From Smittia aterrima (Eukaryota; Arthropoda; Insecta; Diptera; Chironomidae), in NCBI GenBank assembly GCA_033063855.1, contig CP093830.1:3658854-3722853 (forward strand): a stretch of 64,000 nucleotides of DNA, given 5' to 3'. Shown piece by piece: positions 48,201-60,563 of the stretch; position 1 is the stretch's first letter, and each line of letters begins with the position of its first letter. A program made the position numbers and the translations under genes. A model generated the notes under the pieces. It worked only from the letters and a program-made list of their open reading frames with translations. It was not told the origin of the DNA and did no database searches.

Positions 48201-48763
48201 TAAGAAGGAAGTGCATCGCAGAATTTCCAATGTTTCGTGGTATTAGTTCTTCGAGAGTGTCTTCACACACATTTTCCATTTCCGTGATGTGAAACAGACG
48301 GTTTTCGTGAACTTTTATTGCTTTTGTTCGTTTGGTAGAATAAATTTAATGAGAATAAGAAACGAAGAAAAAGGAATCGTGGAGACGGAAATTCGCTCGC
48401 TCGCCGTGTTCATTGTTTTAATTATAAAATGCTCAGAAAAAAAGATAAAGGGAATGCATTACGCTCTTTCAGGAAGTGAAAATCGCTTAAAAACATGGAA
48501 GAAGAAAAACAGAAAGTCATCATTAAATTCGAATGAGAAAACAACAAACATCCTTCTAAACGAAGGCGAGTGCTAGAGACATTCTTCTTAGCTCTTCTCT
48601 ATCTCTACCGTATCGTGAATACATTAAAAGAGTTTTCCTTTTCCTCGCTGTGTGGAGAAAACGATGTTTAAACGAAGCGAAATTAAGTGAATAATAATCG
48701 CGAGCTATTGAAGTAACCAACAACGATTCATAGTGCAAACAGCCATTAGAGCTACAGCCCAAC
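45280..48763. other. Intergenic, no gene seen
   Basis: AT-rich with only short ORFs. The longest (minus strand, about 47431-47874) has no signal peptide, domain or splice partner. The end forms the presumed promoter of the TMTC gene; no TATA box was identified. Confidence 0.45.
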
Positions 48764-51700
48764 ATGAAGAAGCGTCAACAAAATATGCAAATATATTTCA
48801 TTGTTAGCGTCGTCGCTATCTTATGTTATATCAACTCGCTGTCAGGAGACTTTGTGCACGATGACTTACCAGCGATTGTGTATAACAGAGATGTGCTCGG
48901 TACGTCAAGCCTTAGCGATATGCTCCTCAACGATTTCTGGGGCATGCGAATGAAGCTAAAGGAGTCGCATAAATCGTACCGGCCGTTAACAACGTTAACA
49001 TTCAGGTTTGTTCTTAAGATTAGTGGAGCATCCTCCCCCGTAGTTTATTGTGTGATCTCTCGAGTCAATTTATTACGAGTAAAGTCTTCTTAAGAGACTT
49101 CCAATTTTAATTTCGTCTCTATCTTTTCTTACTAGACTAAATCGACTTCTCTTTGGAATGGAGAGCGCATTTTGGTTTCACATTGTAAATGTTATCCTTC
49201 ATAGTCTTTCGTCTATCCTTTTCACGAGAATTTGCTCACGAGTCGCTGGCTTCAAAGCCAACTACTCACTAATTGCGGGCATTTTCTTCGCGATACATCC
49301 GATTCACACGGAGAGTAAGTTTTATACTTTTTCTTTTCCATCCTCAACTTGTTGTTCTCATCTCTCAATTAAACTCCTTGAAGGTGTTTCGGGTATCGTG
49401 GGACGAGCGGAACTTCTAGGATGTACATTCTTCTCGCTTTCGTTTCTCTCGTATCATGGGTACGTGATAAAATTTCCTTCCGCTTTTCTCAGGAGCATTC
49501 GGATATTGATGAGTTTTTCGCTTTGCAGACACAGTGCGAAAGACCCCGATGACCGATCTTTATGGATCAGCATCGTATTAGGTGGACTTGCGATGCTCGC
49601 GAAAGAAAGTGGGCTGACAGTGTTCATCGTGAATTTGATTTATGACTTTTACCGGAATTGGTCGACGTTGAAGAAGACAATCCAGGATGTCCGGTGGAAT
49701 CAAGACAGCTACAAGTTTGCACGGCGGATGTTCAGCGTGTTAGTTAGCATGACGATTTTTTTATTAGCTAGAATCGCCTTACTGCAAGGAAGCTTGCCAA
49801 AGTTCTCGCAACAAGATAATCCAGCCGCGTTTCACTCGAGCTTTCAGACGCGCGTGCTGACGTTTCTTTATTTGTCTTCATTCAACCTGTGGCTTCTGAT
49901 ATGTCCAAGTCAGTTGAGTCACGATTGGCAGATGGGCTCAATTCCGCTCATTCTAAGCCTCAAAGATGCTCGCAACATCCTTACATTCTTCACAATCAGT
50001 GCAATTATTTGTTTAGTCTACAAAATCTACAACGACTTAGAGGTAAGCTCTTCTCGACATCTTCTCGTTTACGGCGTTCATTACACAGACGAATTTATGG
50101 ACATAATAATGAAAAATAAATTCGCCAACATGATGAACACTCTCGCAAATCCACTAACACACACACGACTGTCCCCTCTCACTTGGATACGCAACGCAAA
50201 AAAAAATAATTTGTGAAAATTACTGACATTAATTATTTATCGTTCTAATTAGCTTCAACGTCACGTCCCGATAGTGTTAGGATTCATATTATTAGTATTT
50301 CCATTCGTGTTGCCAGCCTCGAACTTGTTTGTGACTGTGGGTTTCGTCTTGGCCGAGCGCATTCTATTCATTCCGAGGTAATTTCCTGATGCTTGTCGAT
50401 TTTTCTCGTCTTGAGGAGAATTTTATGATTACTTTTGTTGTTGGCGATGTACGTGAGTGATATCAGACGAAGAGAGAGACTTGAGATGACAATCTTGTCT
50501 ACAACGTGACATCGCTAACAATCTTTCCCTCAACTATCTTACAATTATACGATCTTATCAAAAGATAGAGAAAGAGAACATTTGGTCACTTCATGACTCT
50601 ATTAACTACGTTTTCCATTCATTTTCCTTCCAATGACACAGCATGGGCTTCTGCATATTGGTGCTTTATGGTGTTCAATTACTCTACGAGAATATGACGA
50701 GAATGAGACGGTTATTGCAAGTCTCCGGATTTATTTTGCTCTGCTTCTTCTGCCTCAAAACTATCACGAGAAATCAAGATTGGCTGTCGAGGGAGAGTTT
50801 ATTGAAGTGAGTATTCATGTCGAGGAAGCATATTGACGGCTTAAGCATTATTCGTTCTCCTCCTACACATACAGATCGGGACTACGAGTTCTGCCAAACA
50901 ATGCCAAAATGCACTATAATTACGCAAACTTCCTACGTGACACATCCAACTTCAATCTCGCAAAACATCATTATCGTAAAGCGCTGAAGCTGTGGCCCAA
51001 TTATCCGAGTGCGTGGAACAACTTGGGAACGATAATCGAAGACGACACCGATACGCAAGAACAGCACTTTCTCGCAGCGATTCGATTTTCCGATCAACAT
51101 TTAAACGCCCACTTCAATCTAGGCCAACTCTATCGGTAACGATTAAAGTAATTTCTTTGTCGTGTGAAAATCCTACATTTCAATCCTTTAATTCGCAGGA
51201 AGAGCAATCGATCCTACGTTGCCATTAAAATGTTTGAAAAATGTATTGCGATTTCCGGCAGTTTTGTTCCGGCTTATTTAGGATTATCAAAAATACAAAG
51301 TGGCATTTCATCGGGCTTGCTGTTACAAAAAGCATTGCGACTGAATGGGGAGAATTCCATCGTTAGACTGGAACTTGCGGATTGGCTTTATTCGAACAGT
51401 AAATGGACGAGAAATTGAAAACTTTTCATTGCGGATATTGACGTCGATTCTTCATTTTTCGTTTTCAGATTTATATTCGGACGCTCTTCGCCATTATACT
51501 CTGGGCATTCGCCATGATGGTTCTCTCCAAACTTCATTTGTTACTGGTGCGTTGAAAACTTTAAGAAGCTTAGGGCACAAAGAGCGAATGCATCAGCTCA
51601 TGCTAAGGTAATAAAAGAGATTGAATGTCCATTGAAACTGCAAACAATTTTATTGTCATAACTCTCTCTCTTTTCCGTTTCTGCAGATGGCATGTCATGA

Positions 51701-52134
51701 AACGAGTGAATCTTGACAAGACCGTGACACAATTATACTTAAAGGATTGGAGTATGAAAAGTGAGATATTAAAGAAAGCTCAACTCTATGAGCATTCAAT
51801 TATGCATCGAACGAACGGCTGCAAAAGCAATATAGAAGTTAGAAATAATCGCAATAGTGAGAATATGAAAATATTTACGCCCGCTCCGCTTCATCATGAA
51901 AATGCCAATGCATTGCTAAAACCGCACTGCAATCGCTCAGGCGTTTATATTTTGTCGAAAGGTACTAATTTTTGTGATATGACCATTCCCAACTCTGCCG
52001 TCGATGATCCCATGATTTCGCTCAAACTAAAGCAGAGAATGAGGCGCAATAAAAAGATTTTAAAGCTTCGTAAGCGAAAGGATATTTTTAAGGACGAACG
52101 AATGCCGTCGCTGATTGCCATCGACAAGCTGTAG
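48764..52134 (+). CDS. TMTC-family protein O-mannosyltransferase with TPR repeats, 782 aa
   Basis: ER multi-pass glycosyltransferase; vertebrate TMTC1-4 O-mannosylate cadherins. Ten exons: 48764-49005, 49136-49314, 49384-49459, 49529-50042, 50253-50377, 50642-50806, 50875-51135, 51199-51398, 51469-51607 and 51687-52134, all phase consistent. The first membrane segment (about 9-26) leads into the luminal D33-D34 motif (FVHDDLPAI), expected catalytic in this GT-C fold. Conserved blocks follow: NDFWG, SHKSYRPLTTLTF, AIHPIHTE, SGIVGRAELLG, the DUF1736 region (DNPAAF, LSHDWQMGSIPLI) and LPASNLF/VGF. At least two or three TPRs occupy about 450-600. The C-terminal 150 residues are Lys/Arg-rich and unlike the usual TPR array, so the TPR part looks shorter than in other members. 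SHKSYRPLT suggests a TMTC4-like branch, but subfamily is uncertain. Confidence 0.9.
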
Positions 52135-52476
52135 TGATTCTATTTATAGATTTACTTCTTCAAAAGACTGTCTAAGTGAAAGTTTCTTCATTTTACATTC
52201 AGAGAAAACTCTTGATTCAAGATTTTATTAAAAGCTCTCTTTCTAAGTATAATGAAGAAATTTTCATCACTTCCCCCCTTTTATCCTTCAACCAATTGAA
52301 ATGCATAATTGCTTCGAACAAATTGTTTTATTTGTTATTTGATACACCGAGTTATTTAGTTCAAGTCGATTGCATTTACATATTCTTAACAAGCGATCGC
52401 ATTGTTTTACAAAAGGCTTCAAACGTAGAATAGAACAGAACAATAACCAATTAACTCAGATTGATTTTTTTTTATG

Positions 52477-52482
52477 AATAAA
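52477..52482 (+). terminator. Possible poly(A) signal of the TMTC gene
   Basis: AATAAA 343 nt after the stop codon; the first clear copy downstream. Confidence 0.35.
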
Positions 52483-52499
52483 CCTCAACTCGTTGAGTG

Positions 52500-55400
52500 G
52501 TTGTGGGAATGGCATGAGTACACTCATTTCCCGGTGATTTGGTTGAGCATGGCTGGGCAGGGAAACTTTTTTCGCTCCCTTCATTGTGCTAAGAACAAAT
52601 CTTCGAGACCTTTAATTGAAAACCTTAAAGTTTTCTGAAGCTGGCGGAAGCTTTCGCTTGAATGAACCTTCAACGAGTCGTCCTTAATTCGAAAAAATAT
52701 ATTTCACCGATGACTTGTTTCCGTCGTCTAAAGACATCTTCGAAGATTGTTCACCGTGGGTTCGGAAATGTTGTGCTCCCTTTCATACTCCCCTCACGGC
52801 TTAGAGTCGAACGGAAGTAAGTCACTTAGGCTGTGTTGTTTACTCAGCCAGTCAGCGAGTCAATTTGAACAAAGCATATATTGACACTTCTAGGGTATTT
52901 TTCAAAAGGAACCATGTAACTAACTAGCTCATAGAGCTCTTTTGTGCAGAAAGCATATTTGCATAAGGACTGATAAAAAAAATGTTTATAAGGAAATTTT
53001 AAATTTGCTACCAGACGAAAGCAGCATTCACTAACAGGATCAGCAGATTTATTTCGTTTACGTAACTGTGTTCATTGTGTTGAACAGAGGAAAACGCGCA
53101 GTTAAAAAGAAAGAAATTCAGGGTTCAAAACGCTTTTCATTTCAATAAGATTTGTTAAAACAAAAGTAAATTCAAGTTCACCTCATAATCTCAAGAAAAA
53201 CACATCAAATAATTATTCAAACATGAATATATTAATGCGCTATTTAATCAGTAACCGAGTAAACTCCTTCTCAAAAGTCAAAACTATATCAGAAAACAGT
53301 AAATAATAGGGTAACTAACTCTTGAGCGGTGGGCGTGTGCATAAATTACGTCGACGGCAGGTAAAGTAGCAAAACAGCAAGCAATGTGATGAATAACCAG
53401 TGAAAGCTTCCAAAACGAGGACGTTAGGTTCAACCTCTTCCTAATTCCGCTAGTCGACGTTATTTATGATGAGCTCCATGAGAACACAATTTATTCAAAC
53501 TCAAACATAACTCTACTTAGTCCCCGAAGATATTGCAATAGAATTAGATTTGATTTTAATTTTCCCTCACCAGACCTTTGAGCGAGATCTTAAATTATTT
53601 GAGGGAGAATGAGCTTGGTGTATTAATCAAAGCTTATATTTATAGGTTGTAAACATTGAGAGTTTCAATGAAGAACAGGAATATCAAAACAGAAAAAATA
53701 TTTCTTTCTAAAACGCTGGGATTTTTAAACTCAATCGAATATGTGAAGCTTTATGTCTATAAGACATTTTTAAAATGCAAGCAATAGCAGAGGAAAAACC
53801 ATGAATTTAAACACTAACATTTACTACTAGGTTTAAGGCACACAAGAGGCAGTACGCGCCTCAGCAAATGGCCCATGGATGAGAGGAATAATAGAGAAAA
53901 CAATAAATCGCATTTGAGTTTTAATCTTTTATACTTGTAAACTGCTGTTCCGTTTCACCCCATTTTTATGTCCCGCTCCTCGCTTCCTTTATATCTTTTC
54001 ATCCTTTTGTTGCCTGCCCGTCGCTCGAGCGCTGCGAACATGGAGGAGGGAGTAACGTGGAGGCATCATCATCAGCCCACCCTGTTCAACCCTGTTTTCG
54101 GTTCTTTGTGGAAAATTAACGAGCTTCTTTTTACGAGATAAACATTCTTCTTTCCCTACGAATTCTTTTTCTGTTTTATATTTTAATCGATGCCACGGAA
54201 CAGCAGAAAATCTATAAATTGTTCCATTAATCTGAATGTAATATCATAAACAAGAGGCTCTGATAATTTCTCTACTCTCGCCTCGTAACCCGTGCGTACG
54301 CTCAAATTGCGAAGTTCTTGCTTTTAATGGAAGTCAAGCGATTGCGTAAAATATATTTTCATGATAAATTTGAGCGGCAGGAGTCAGCGAGAGAAGAAAA
54401 ACTAAATAAGTAAATAAATTTTTCGGGGGCCAATCGTGAAAGCAAAATGCCATAATTCAAGTCTCGGTTTCTTCTTTGCTTGCGAACACAAATCACTCTC
54501 GCTTGCTTTACTAACGGGAGTGAGATGACGGGACTGTTCGTAAATTGCGTAATTCCTTCTTTAATTTACCTTCACTCCTTTGTCTTCTCAAAGTGCGTAC
54601 ATTACGAACAATCCCAAGATAGAAGGAAACAAAAAAAAAAGTTTAAATTTATTTCGACGACGCTATCAATAAATCATAATTATTTCTCATTTACTTATTG
54701 TTTCAATTACTTTTTATGGACACGTTTACTTGCATTAATGCTAATGGTAGTAATGATAATATTCGTAAAGCATTTATTGTATTGATAGGTACTTTTATAT
54801 CTGAATGAATTAATAAAATGCAATAATGTTTTTTTTACTACGACAAAATGTGAGTTGTTGTTTGCTTTTCGAGCGAGAAAATGTGTTTTTCCAAATTCAG
54901 GAAATGTTTTATCGAAGCGGATAATGTGTGAGAGTTCAAAACACGAATGATGGCTTGTGGTTGTTTGTGATTTCAACGGCGATGAAGGTTTTCTTCGTGA
55001 TGTTGCGTAAAACTTCTGGCAGATGGCAGTTGATGGTTTTGATGATGATTTCAGCAGCAAAAACGACCGCTTTTAAGCTGTTTATGTTTCACATGTTAAA
55101 ACTAAAACTTGGCTATAACTCACGAAGATTTACTGTAGAGCTAAAATTCTTGGCAGAACTTCTGTAAATGTCGGCATGATTTGTTAGCTCTCTTTGTGTT
55201 TTAAAGCTTCTTCTTGGCAACACTTTCACAAGAGCAAAAAAAAGTTTCGATTTGAAACACTTTAAAAGATTTGCAAACAAGACGAAAACTTTCATTTTAA
55301 ACAAAAGCTTCCTTCAACTTAAAACAAGGAAGCTCTAAGACTGTTCAAGATTGTCGACTGGGTTCAAGATTAAAGATTCACAACTAAAGTTTTAAATATT

Positions 55401-55873
55401 TAATAAATCAATTTAGTTTTATTGTCCGCAAGGGAGAACCTGAGATTCTCGTATAAATGTTTAACTCTTTTATTAATTGTTAACAAGATTTAATTCCTTT
55501 ACAATTTAACAAAGCAAAGTGTGGCTTTGTAATTCCGTTTAACCAAATATTCAAGCTTCAGAGCTTTCAACTCTGAAAGCTTCGGCCTTTATCACTTTCT
55601 CAAATTCTCTCAGGAAAAGCTCTTCGGCATTTTTTCCTTTCATTGATGATGGAAAAACTTTCTCCTTTTTCAGTTTAGTTGTCGAGTGAAATTCATGCAG
55701 AGCAGTTGCTCGGATAACGAAAGTCCTCAGTTAAAAGTTTTATCTTTAAACTTTTTACATCTTTCTGAAAATATTGTTTCTGCTTCTGAAATATTTTCTG
55801 GCTCAAAATAAAGTTTGTAATGATTTTTGATGAAGATTTTGCGAGTTGAGTGAGGAAAACACAAACGGAAAAA
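52500..55873. other. Intergenic, no gene seen
   Basis: AT-rich, with no ORF I can support. An initiator-like TCAGTT at 55670-55675 lies 200 nt before the receptor start codon and may mark its promoter. Confidence 0.45.
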
Positions 55874-57741
55874 ATGATAACAGTGAACACAATTTCGTCG
55901 TTGGAATACGAGAATGCAACAATTGTCAACGATTCTTCATTTCAGCACTCGACAATGGATTCGTATGATAACGCGACAGTGGAGACGATAAATTATTGTC
56001 CATACGTCAATTCTCCGATCTCAAATATGATTTTAGTGATTCTGTATAGTGTCGTTTGTATTGTTGGAATTGTCGGAAACTCGTTAGTTATATTCGTTGT
56101 GCTAAAGTTTAAGTGAGTACAGATAATAACTTCCTTTTACATTTGAAAGCTTGTATTGCATTTGCAATGAGAATATAGGAGTCTATCTACGTCTGCCACT
56201 TAGTGATGAGCCTTTGATAAATAAATTATATGTCACGTTCTATCACCAGTCTTCACTAAGCTTAATGTCCTCCGTAGCGTCGTCTTAAAAGCTCATTTTA
56301 ATTCCAGCAAAATGAAGACTGTGACGAACGCGTACATTCTCAATTTGGCACTCGCTGATGAATGTTTTTTAATTGGAATCCCATTCCTCATCGTCACCAT
56401 GATCTACGGTAAACAATAAAAGTCAATCGAATGGAACGAAAAGTGAAATATTCATTTTTTTCGCAGGCGAATGGATTTTTGGCAATTTTCTCTGCAAAAT
56501 CTATATGATAAGCACTTCAATCACACAATTCTCGTCATCCATTTTTCTTTTGATTATGTCAGCTGATCGCTACATTGCTGGTGAGTTATTTTTTGCTTTG
56601 AAGTTATTTCAATTTTTTTGAAGCTTCCACTCTTGATTTGGATGGATAACCCGAGGTCGTTTGTGAGTGACGTTGCTTTTGACAAATAAATAAAATTTTC
56701 CTGTCAATCGAGGAATGAAAGGAAAAAGCTTTTCTCAGTACTTGACGTAACTTCACTTACAAACTCCCACTGATCCAAACGAGATAAAAAAAAGCAGAAA
56801 AATCTCATAACTAAGATGCACTTCTGTTCAAACTTGCTTTAGTCTGCCATCCAATTGATTCACCACGCTACCGTAACTTTTCCGTATCGAGAGTGATTTC
56901 ATTTCTGTCGTGGGCTCTTTCACTTCTGTTTATGATGCCAGTCATTTTTTACGGTACAGTTAATTAGAAAAAATCTAAAAAGCTTTCTTTTTCTATTCAA
57001 AAGCTTTTATTCTCTCTCTTTCATTTCATTTCAATAGCCAACACGATAGGAAAAAAGTCGGCAAACGACACCAGACGATCTTGCATCATCGAATGGCCGC
57101 AGAGTGAAGGTTCCGACAACTCTTACGGGTTCATTCTGTATTCTTTCTTCATCGGCTTTGCGATTCCTCTTTGTCTAATTATGGTTTTCTACTATCTCGT
57201 TATCCGAAAGCTGAAAACACTTGGGCCAAAAACCAAGTCAAAGGAGAAAAGGCGCTCTCACCGGAAGGTGACAAATCTTGTTTTGACGATAATTACTTGC
57301 TATATTGTGTTCTGGTCTCCGTATTGGGTTCTTCAAATATTTCTTATTAGTACGCCAGCAGAGCATTGCAAAACGAAACTGGAAATTGTCGTGTTCGTGC
57401 TTGTCGGTTGTCTCGCTTATTCCAATTCATCCATAAATCCTCTGTTGTACGCTTTTTTATCAGACAACTTCAAGAAAAGCTTCTTGAAAGCATGCTCGTG
57501 CACCAATAACAACAACAATGATCTCAACTTTAAACTTCAAACTGACAACAGTCTTTTCTTAAGCCGCTTCAGTCGGAATCGACATTCAGAGAAACGCTTT
57601 GCGTCGATGGTAACGAAGCTTAATCGAGTTGATAAGAATGAGTTGGCAAACGTTTCGACAGCCTTAATCGAAGAAACGAAAGACACTACTGACTGTATAT
57701 CGTCAATCCAAGTAAGAAAAGTCTTACAAACTGACTTTTAA
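55874..57741 (+). CDS. AstC-R: Allatostatin-C (somatostatin-type) receptor, GPCR, 422 aa
   Basis: Class A receptor for allatostatin-C-type neuropeptides, orthologous by motif to the fly Drostar/AstC-R genes and related to vertebrate somatostatin and opioid receptors; expected Gi/o coupled. Six exons: 55874-56112, 56308-56408, 56467-56580, 56843-56953, 57038-57741, that is five coding exons plus any untranslated one, phases matching. The extracellular N-terminus has several N-x-S/T sites. TM1 carries GN; TM2 NLALADECFLIGIPF is the family signature. TM3 ends SADRYIAVCHP with the DRY box, with a Cys in FLCKIY pairing with RRSCIIEW in ECL2. TM6 has FWSPYW and TM7 YSNSSINPLLYAFLSDNFKK with NPxxY. 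The cytoplasmic tail has a palmitoylation-type CSC and is Asn/Lys-rich. Seven membrane segments are all present, so the gene looks intact. Confidence 0.94.
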
Positions 57742-60563
57742 ACGAGCAACCGCATAAATCAGCGACATATTAAAGCAGCTTAATCAGTTGAGCAAATATT
57801 TGTGGAAAAAAATGCAAACAGAGCGCTGCTATTGTTAGACAGAGTTTCTCATATCAAATGACATTTAATGAAGCCTCTGCCTCTCCTCCAGCTCCTTTTG
57901 AACTGTAGTCGACATTTTAATCACTTCCTTAAGCTTAAATCAACTTTGACGAAGCCTGAAATCTCTGAAATGGAAAATTTGAAAAATAACATTTCCATGA
58001 ACTTAAACTCACGAAAAATGGAACCTTCAGGACACTCTATCGTTGGCGCTTGCATATGATCGTTGATTAGCATGTATGAATGGTTTGTTAGCTTTCTAAC
58101 TCAGTTACTTTGACTGTTAATTTGTGTGGTTCGTTTTCATCTATTGAAAAAACAAGCTCAACGAGAGATGAGGAATGGAAAAACATTGATGCAATTACAG
58201 ATTTTTCAACTCCTATTCAGATTTGAGGACGTCGGGTTTATGGTTATCACGATTCACCTCATTCGCTTTGATGAAAAAACAATCTCAGATTGGAAAGTCA
58301 TTAAAATCTTCAAGAGGGCTTTTCAACGAATGAACAAATTCACTTCATTGTTGTTGACGGAAGCAAAGAAAATCCCTTGAATAAGTTTGAGCTTAAAAGC
58401 TCTATTTCCTGTTTTTTAAATCAGAAAAGCTCTGTAAAAGCTTTTCTCACAAAAAAACATATTCAACCTTTAAACTCTATTGAAAATGTTTCTTCGCCTC
58501 ATCGCGTCATCCAATTTTCCACCAAATTATGAATTTATAACTCAATCAGCCAGAAAATGATGACAAAACTTCCGCGGCATTAAATAATCGTTTTGATGCT
58601 TTCTTGTGAGAAGCTCCGTTCATCGATAAAAATGTTTGTTGTGCTAATGAAAAAATCTATAAAGCTCGGTCAACATAAATTTTGCGAGACGAGACTGCGA
58701 TTAGGATTGGCAATCCTGGATTGCTCATGTCAGCGACCGATCCGAGATTTAAAAACGATTAATCGATGATTGAAGGTCGACTTGTCGAGAATTTGCGACG
58801 CGAGAGGGGGAAAAAATTATGGTAAAGCGTTGACGCGCGATAGCAATCGAGCGTAAAGTGTAAAATTGGAGAAAAAGCTTAAAGCGGCACACGACACAAT
58901 AAATTTTATATTCAATTAATTTTCGTTTGCACTCGTACCCAAAAGCTGTCTGATAGGATTTATTCAGGCATTCAACGCTTACTTATTAACAACAGCAGTT
59001 CTCTCATTTATATGAGAGCACAATCGAAGAGAATAAATCCCATTCAGAATTAATTTTAAATTTGATTCAACAGGAGAAGAGGAAAAATTCTTTTATTTGT
59101 TTTCAATATAACTCTGAAGCTTTGTTTAGTCCGTTCAGGTGAACGAGAAGTTGGTTGAAGAGTTTGAGCGGTTTCAACAAGAATTGCCTTTGTTTTCACC
59201 GCAAACAAAAGTGTCGAAAGGATAAAAAATGAGAAAGCTGTTAACGAATGCAAATTGAATTTAAATGGGTCAATTCCATCGGGGCACGTTGCGTAAGAAT
59301 ATGCTGTTGCAGACGAGTCTCGTTTTTCTCTTGAGACTGCAGGAATTTTAAAGGAAATCACGTCGAGAACTCATTCGAACCCTTCCGCTTCAGTTCCTCC
59401 ATTTACACTAACGATTGGGGGAGGCTCTTTATTTTGAAGAGTGAAGTAGCAGCGCTCTTCAATTGATGAAAAATTCAAAGGAAAGCTCAAAATTGCATTG
59501 AAGGAAAGCTGAAATTAAATTACTGAATGTTGTTGTGTTAGCTTCAAGAAAACTTTATGTAAACTTTAAACTGACGTCATTAATGTTGAGGGAAAAAGGA
59601 AAATAAAGTTGTTATCACGATTCAAATTCATCGAGGCATCTCGAGTTTCTCACTTTCAGAATCAAATCTTCAGCTATCACCATGGCAAATTTTGAGGGTA
59701 ATCGAGCATCAGTAAAAATTACTTTGAAGCTTTCGACAAGATTTTCGCTCTTAGTTTTCACCATTAGCCATCTCACGTGGAATAAAAGTTCGTTTGAATC
59801 AACAGCTGAAGCGAAAAACGCTTTTACGGTCTTATGCAAATTTTCATGACAAGCGACAGATGATCAAAGGGAGCTGATGAATTAAGTTGAAAAGCCACAT
59901 CAACAAGAGCGTTGCCTTCAATGACAATTAACATCAACCAATAGCGTGACATTTACATTTTCAGGCGTGATGTTTATTAATGGAACAAATGTTTCGAGGA
60001 CATTGTCTGGAAAATTTCAATTGTTCTTCTATCTCTCTCTCTTTCTTTCTCTTTACCGGAGACAAGCCACAGATTAGTTCCATTATGAAGCGAAAGCAGC
60101 TTGCGGCAAACTTCCTTCTTCATTAGAACTTGAATATTTCCAAAGACGATTTGCTTCCTTATTACAAAATGGAAACAAATATGTATTTGCAGTAGCTTCG
60201 AGGTCAATGGCCATTGATTGTCGACACATGGAAGCGTCAACGGAATTCAATTTGCGATGCTTCGTCACCATCGTCTGTTTTGCAATGCAAAATAATGAAT
60301 ACATTCGAGCTTCCTGAAATCAGGAGAAGGCTTTGTCATAGCGGATCTCTTTTGCTCTTCTTCCTTCCTCTTGATCTCTTTCAATTTCTTTCTTTTTCAG
60401 TCATCACATTTAATTGCATCGCAGTTTGGAAAAGTTTTTCTTCTTAATCCGTGATTTTTTTTTTGTACTTGGTTCTTTCATGAATTTAAAATCAGACAAG
60501 GGAGATAGTTTGAAAAGAGTTTGCTAGAATTTACGCTTCCGTTTCTTTATTTTGTTCATCTCA
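57742..60563. other. Intergenic between converging genes
   Basis: No supported exon. A perfect CRE palindrome TGACGTCA lies at 59572-59579. A 101-codon minus-strand ORF at 59056-59361 lacks any recognisable feature and is treated as chance. Confidence 0.45.

Noticed and set aside
54480..55060. ORFs of about 100-117 codons on both strands
   Set aside because: No recognisable features; strand-symmetric open frames in AT-rich sequence are common.
59056..59361. 101-codon minus-strand ORF with one hydrophobic segment
   Set aside because: No homology recognised, no promoter elements, and composition typical of spacer.
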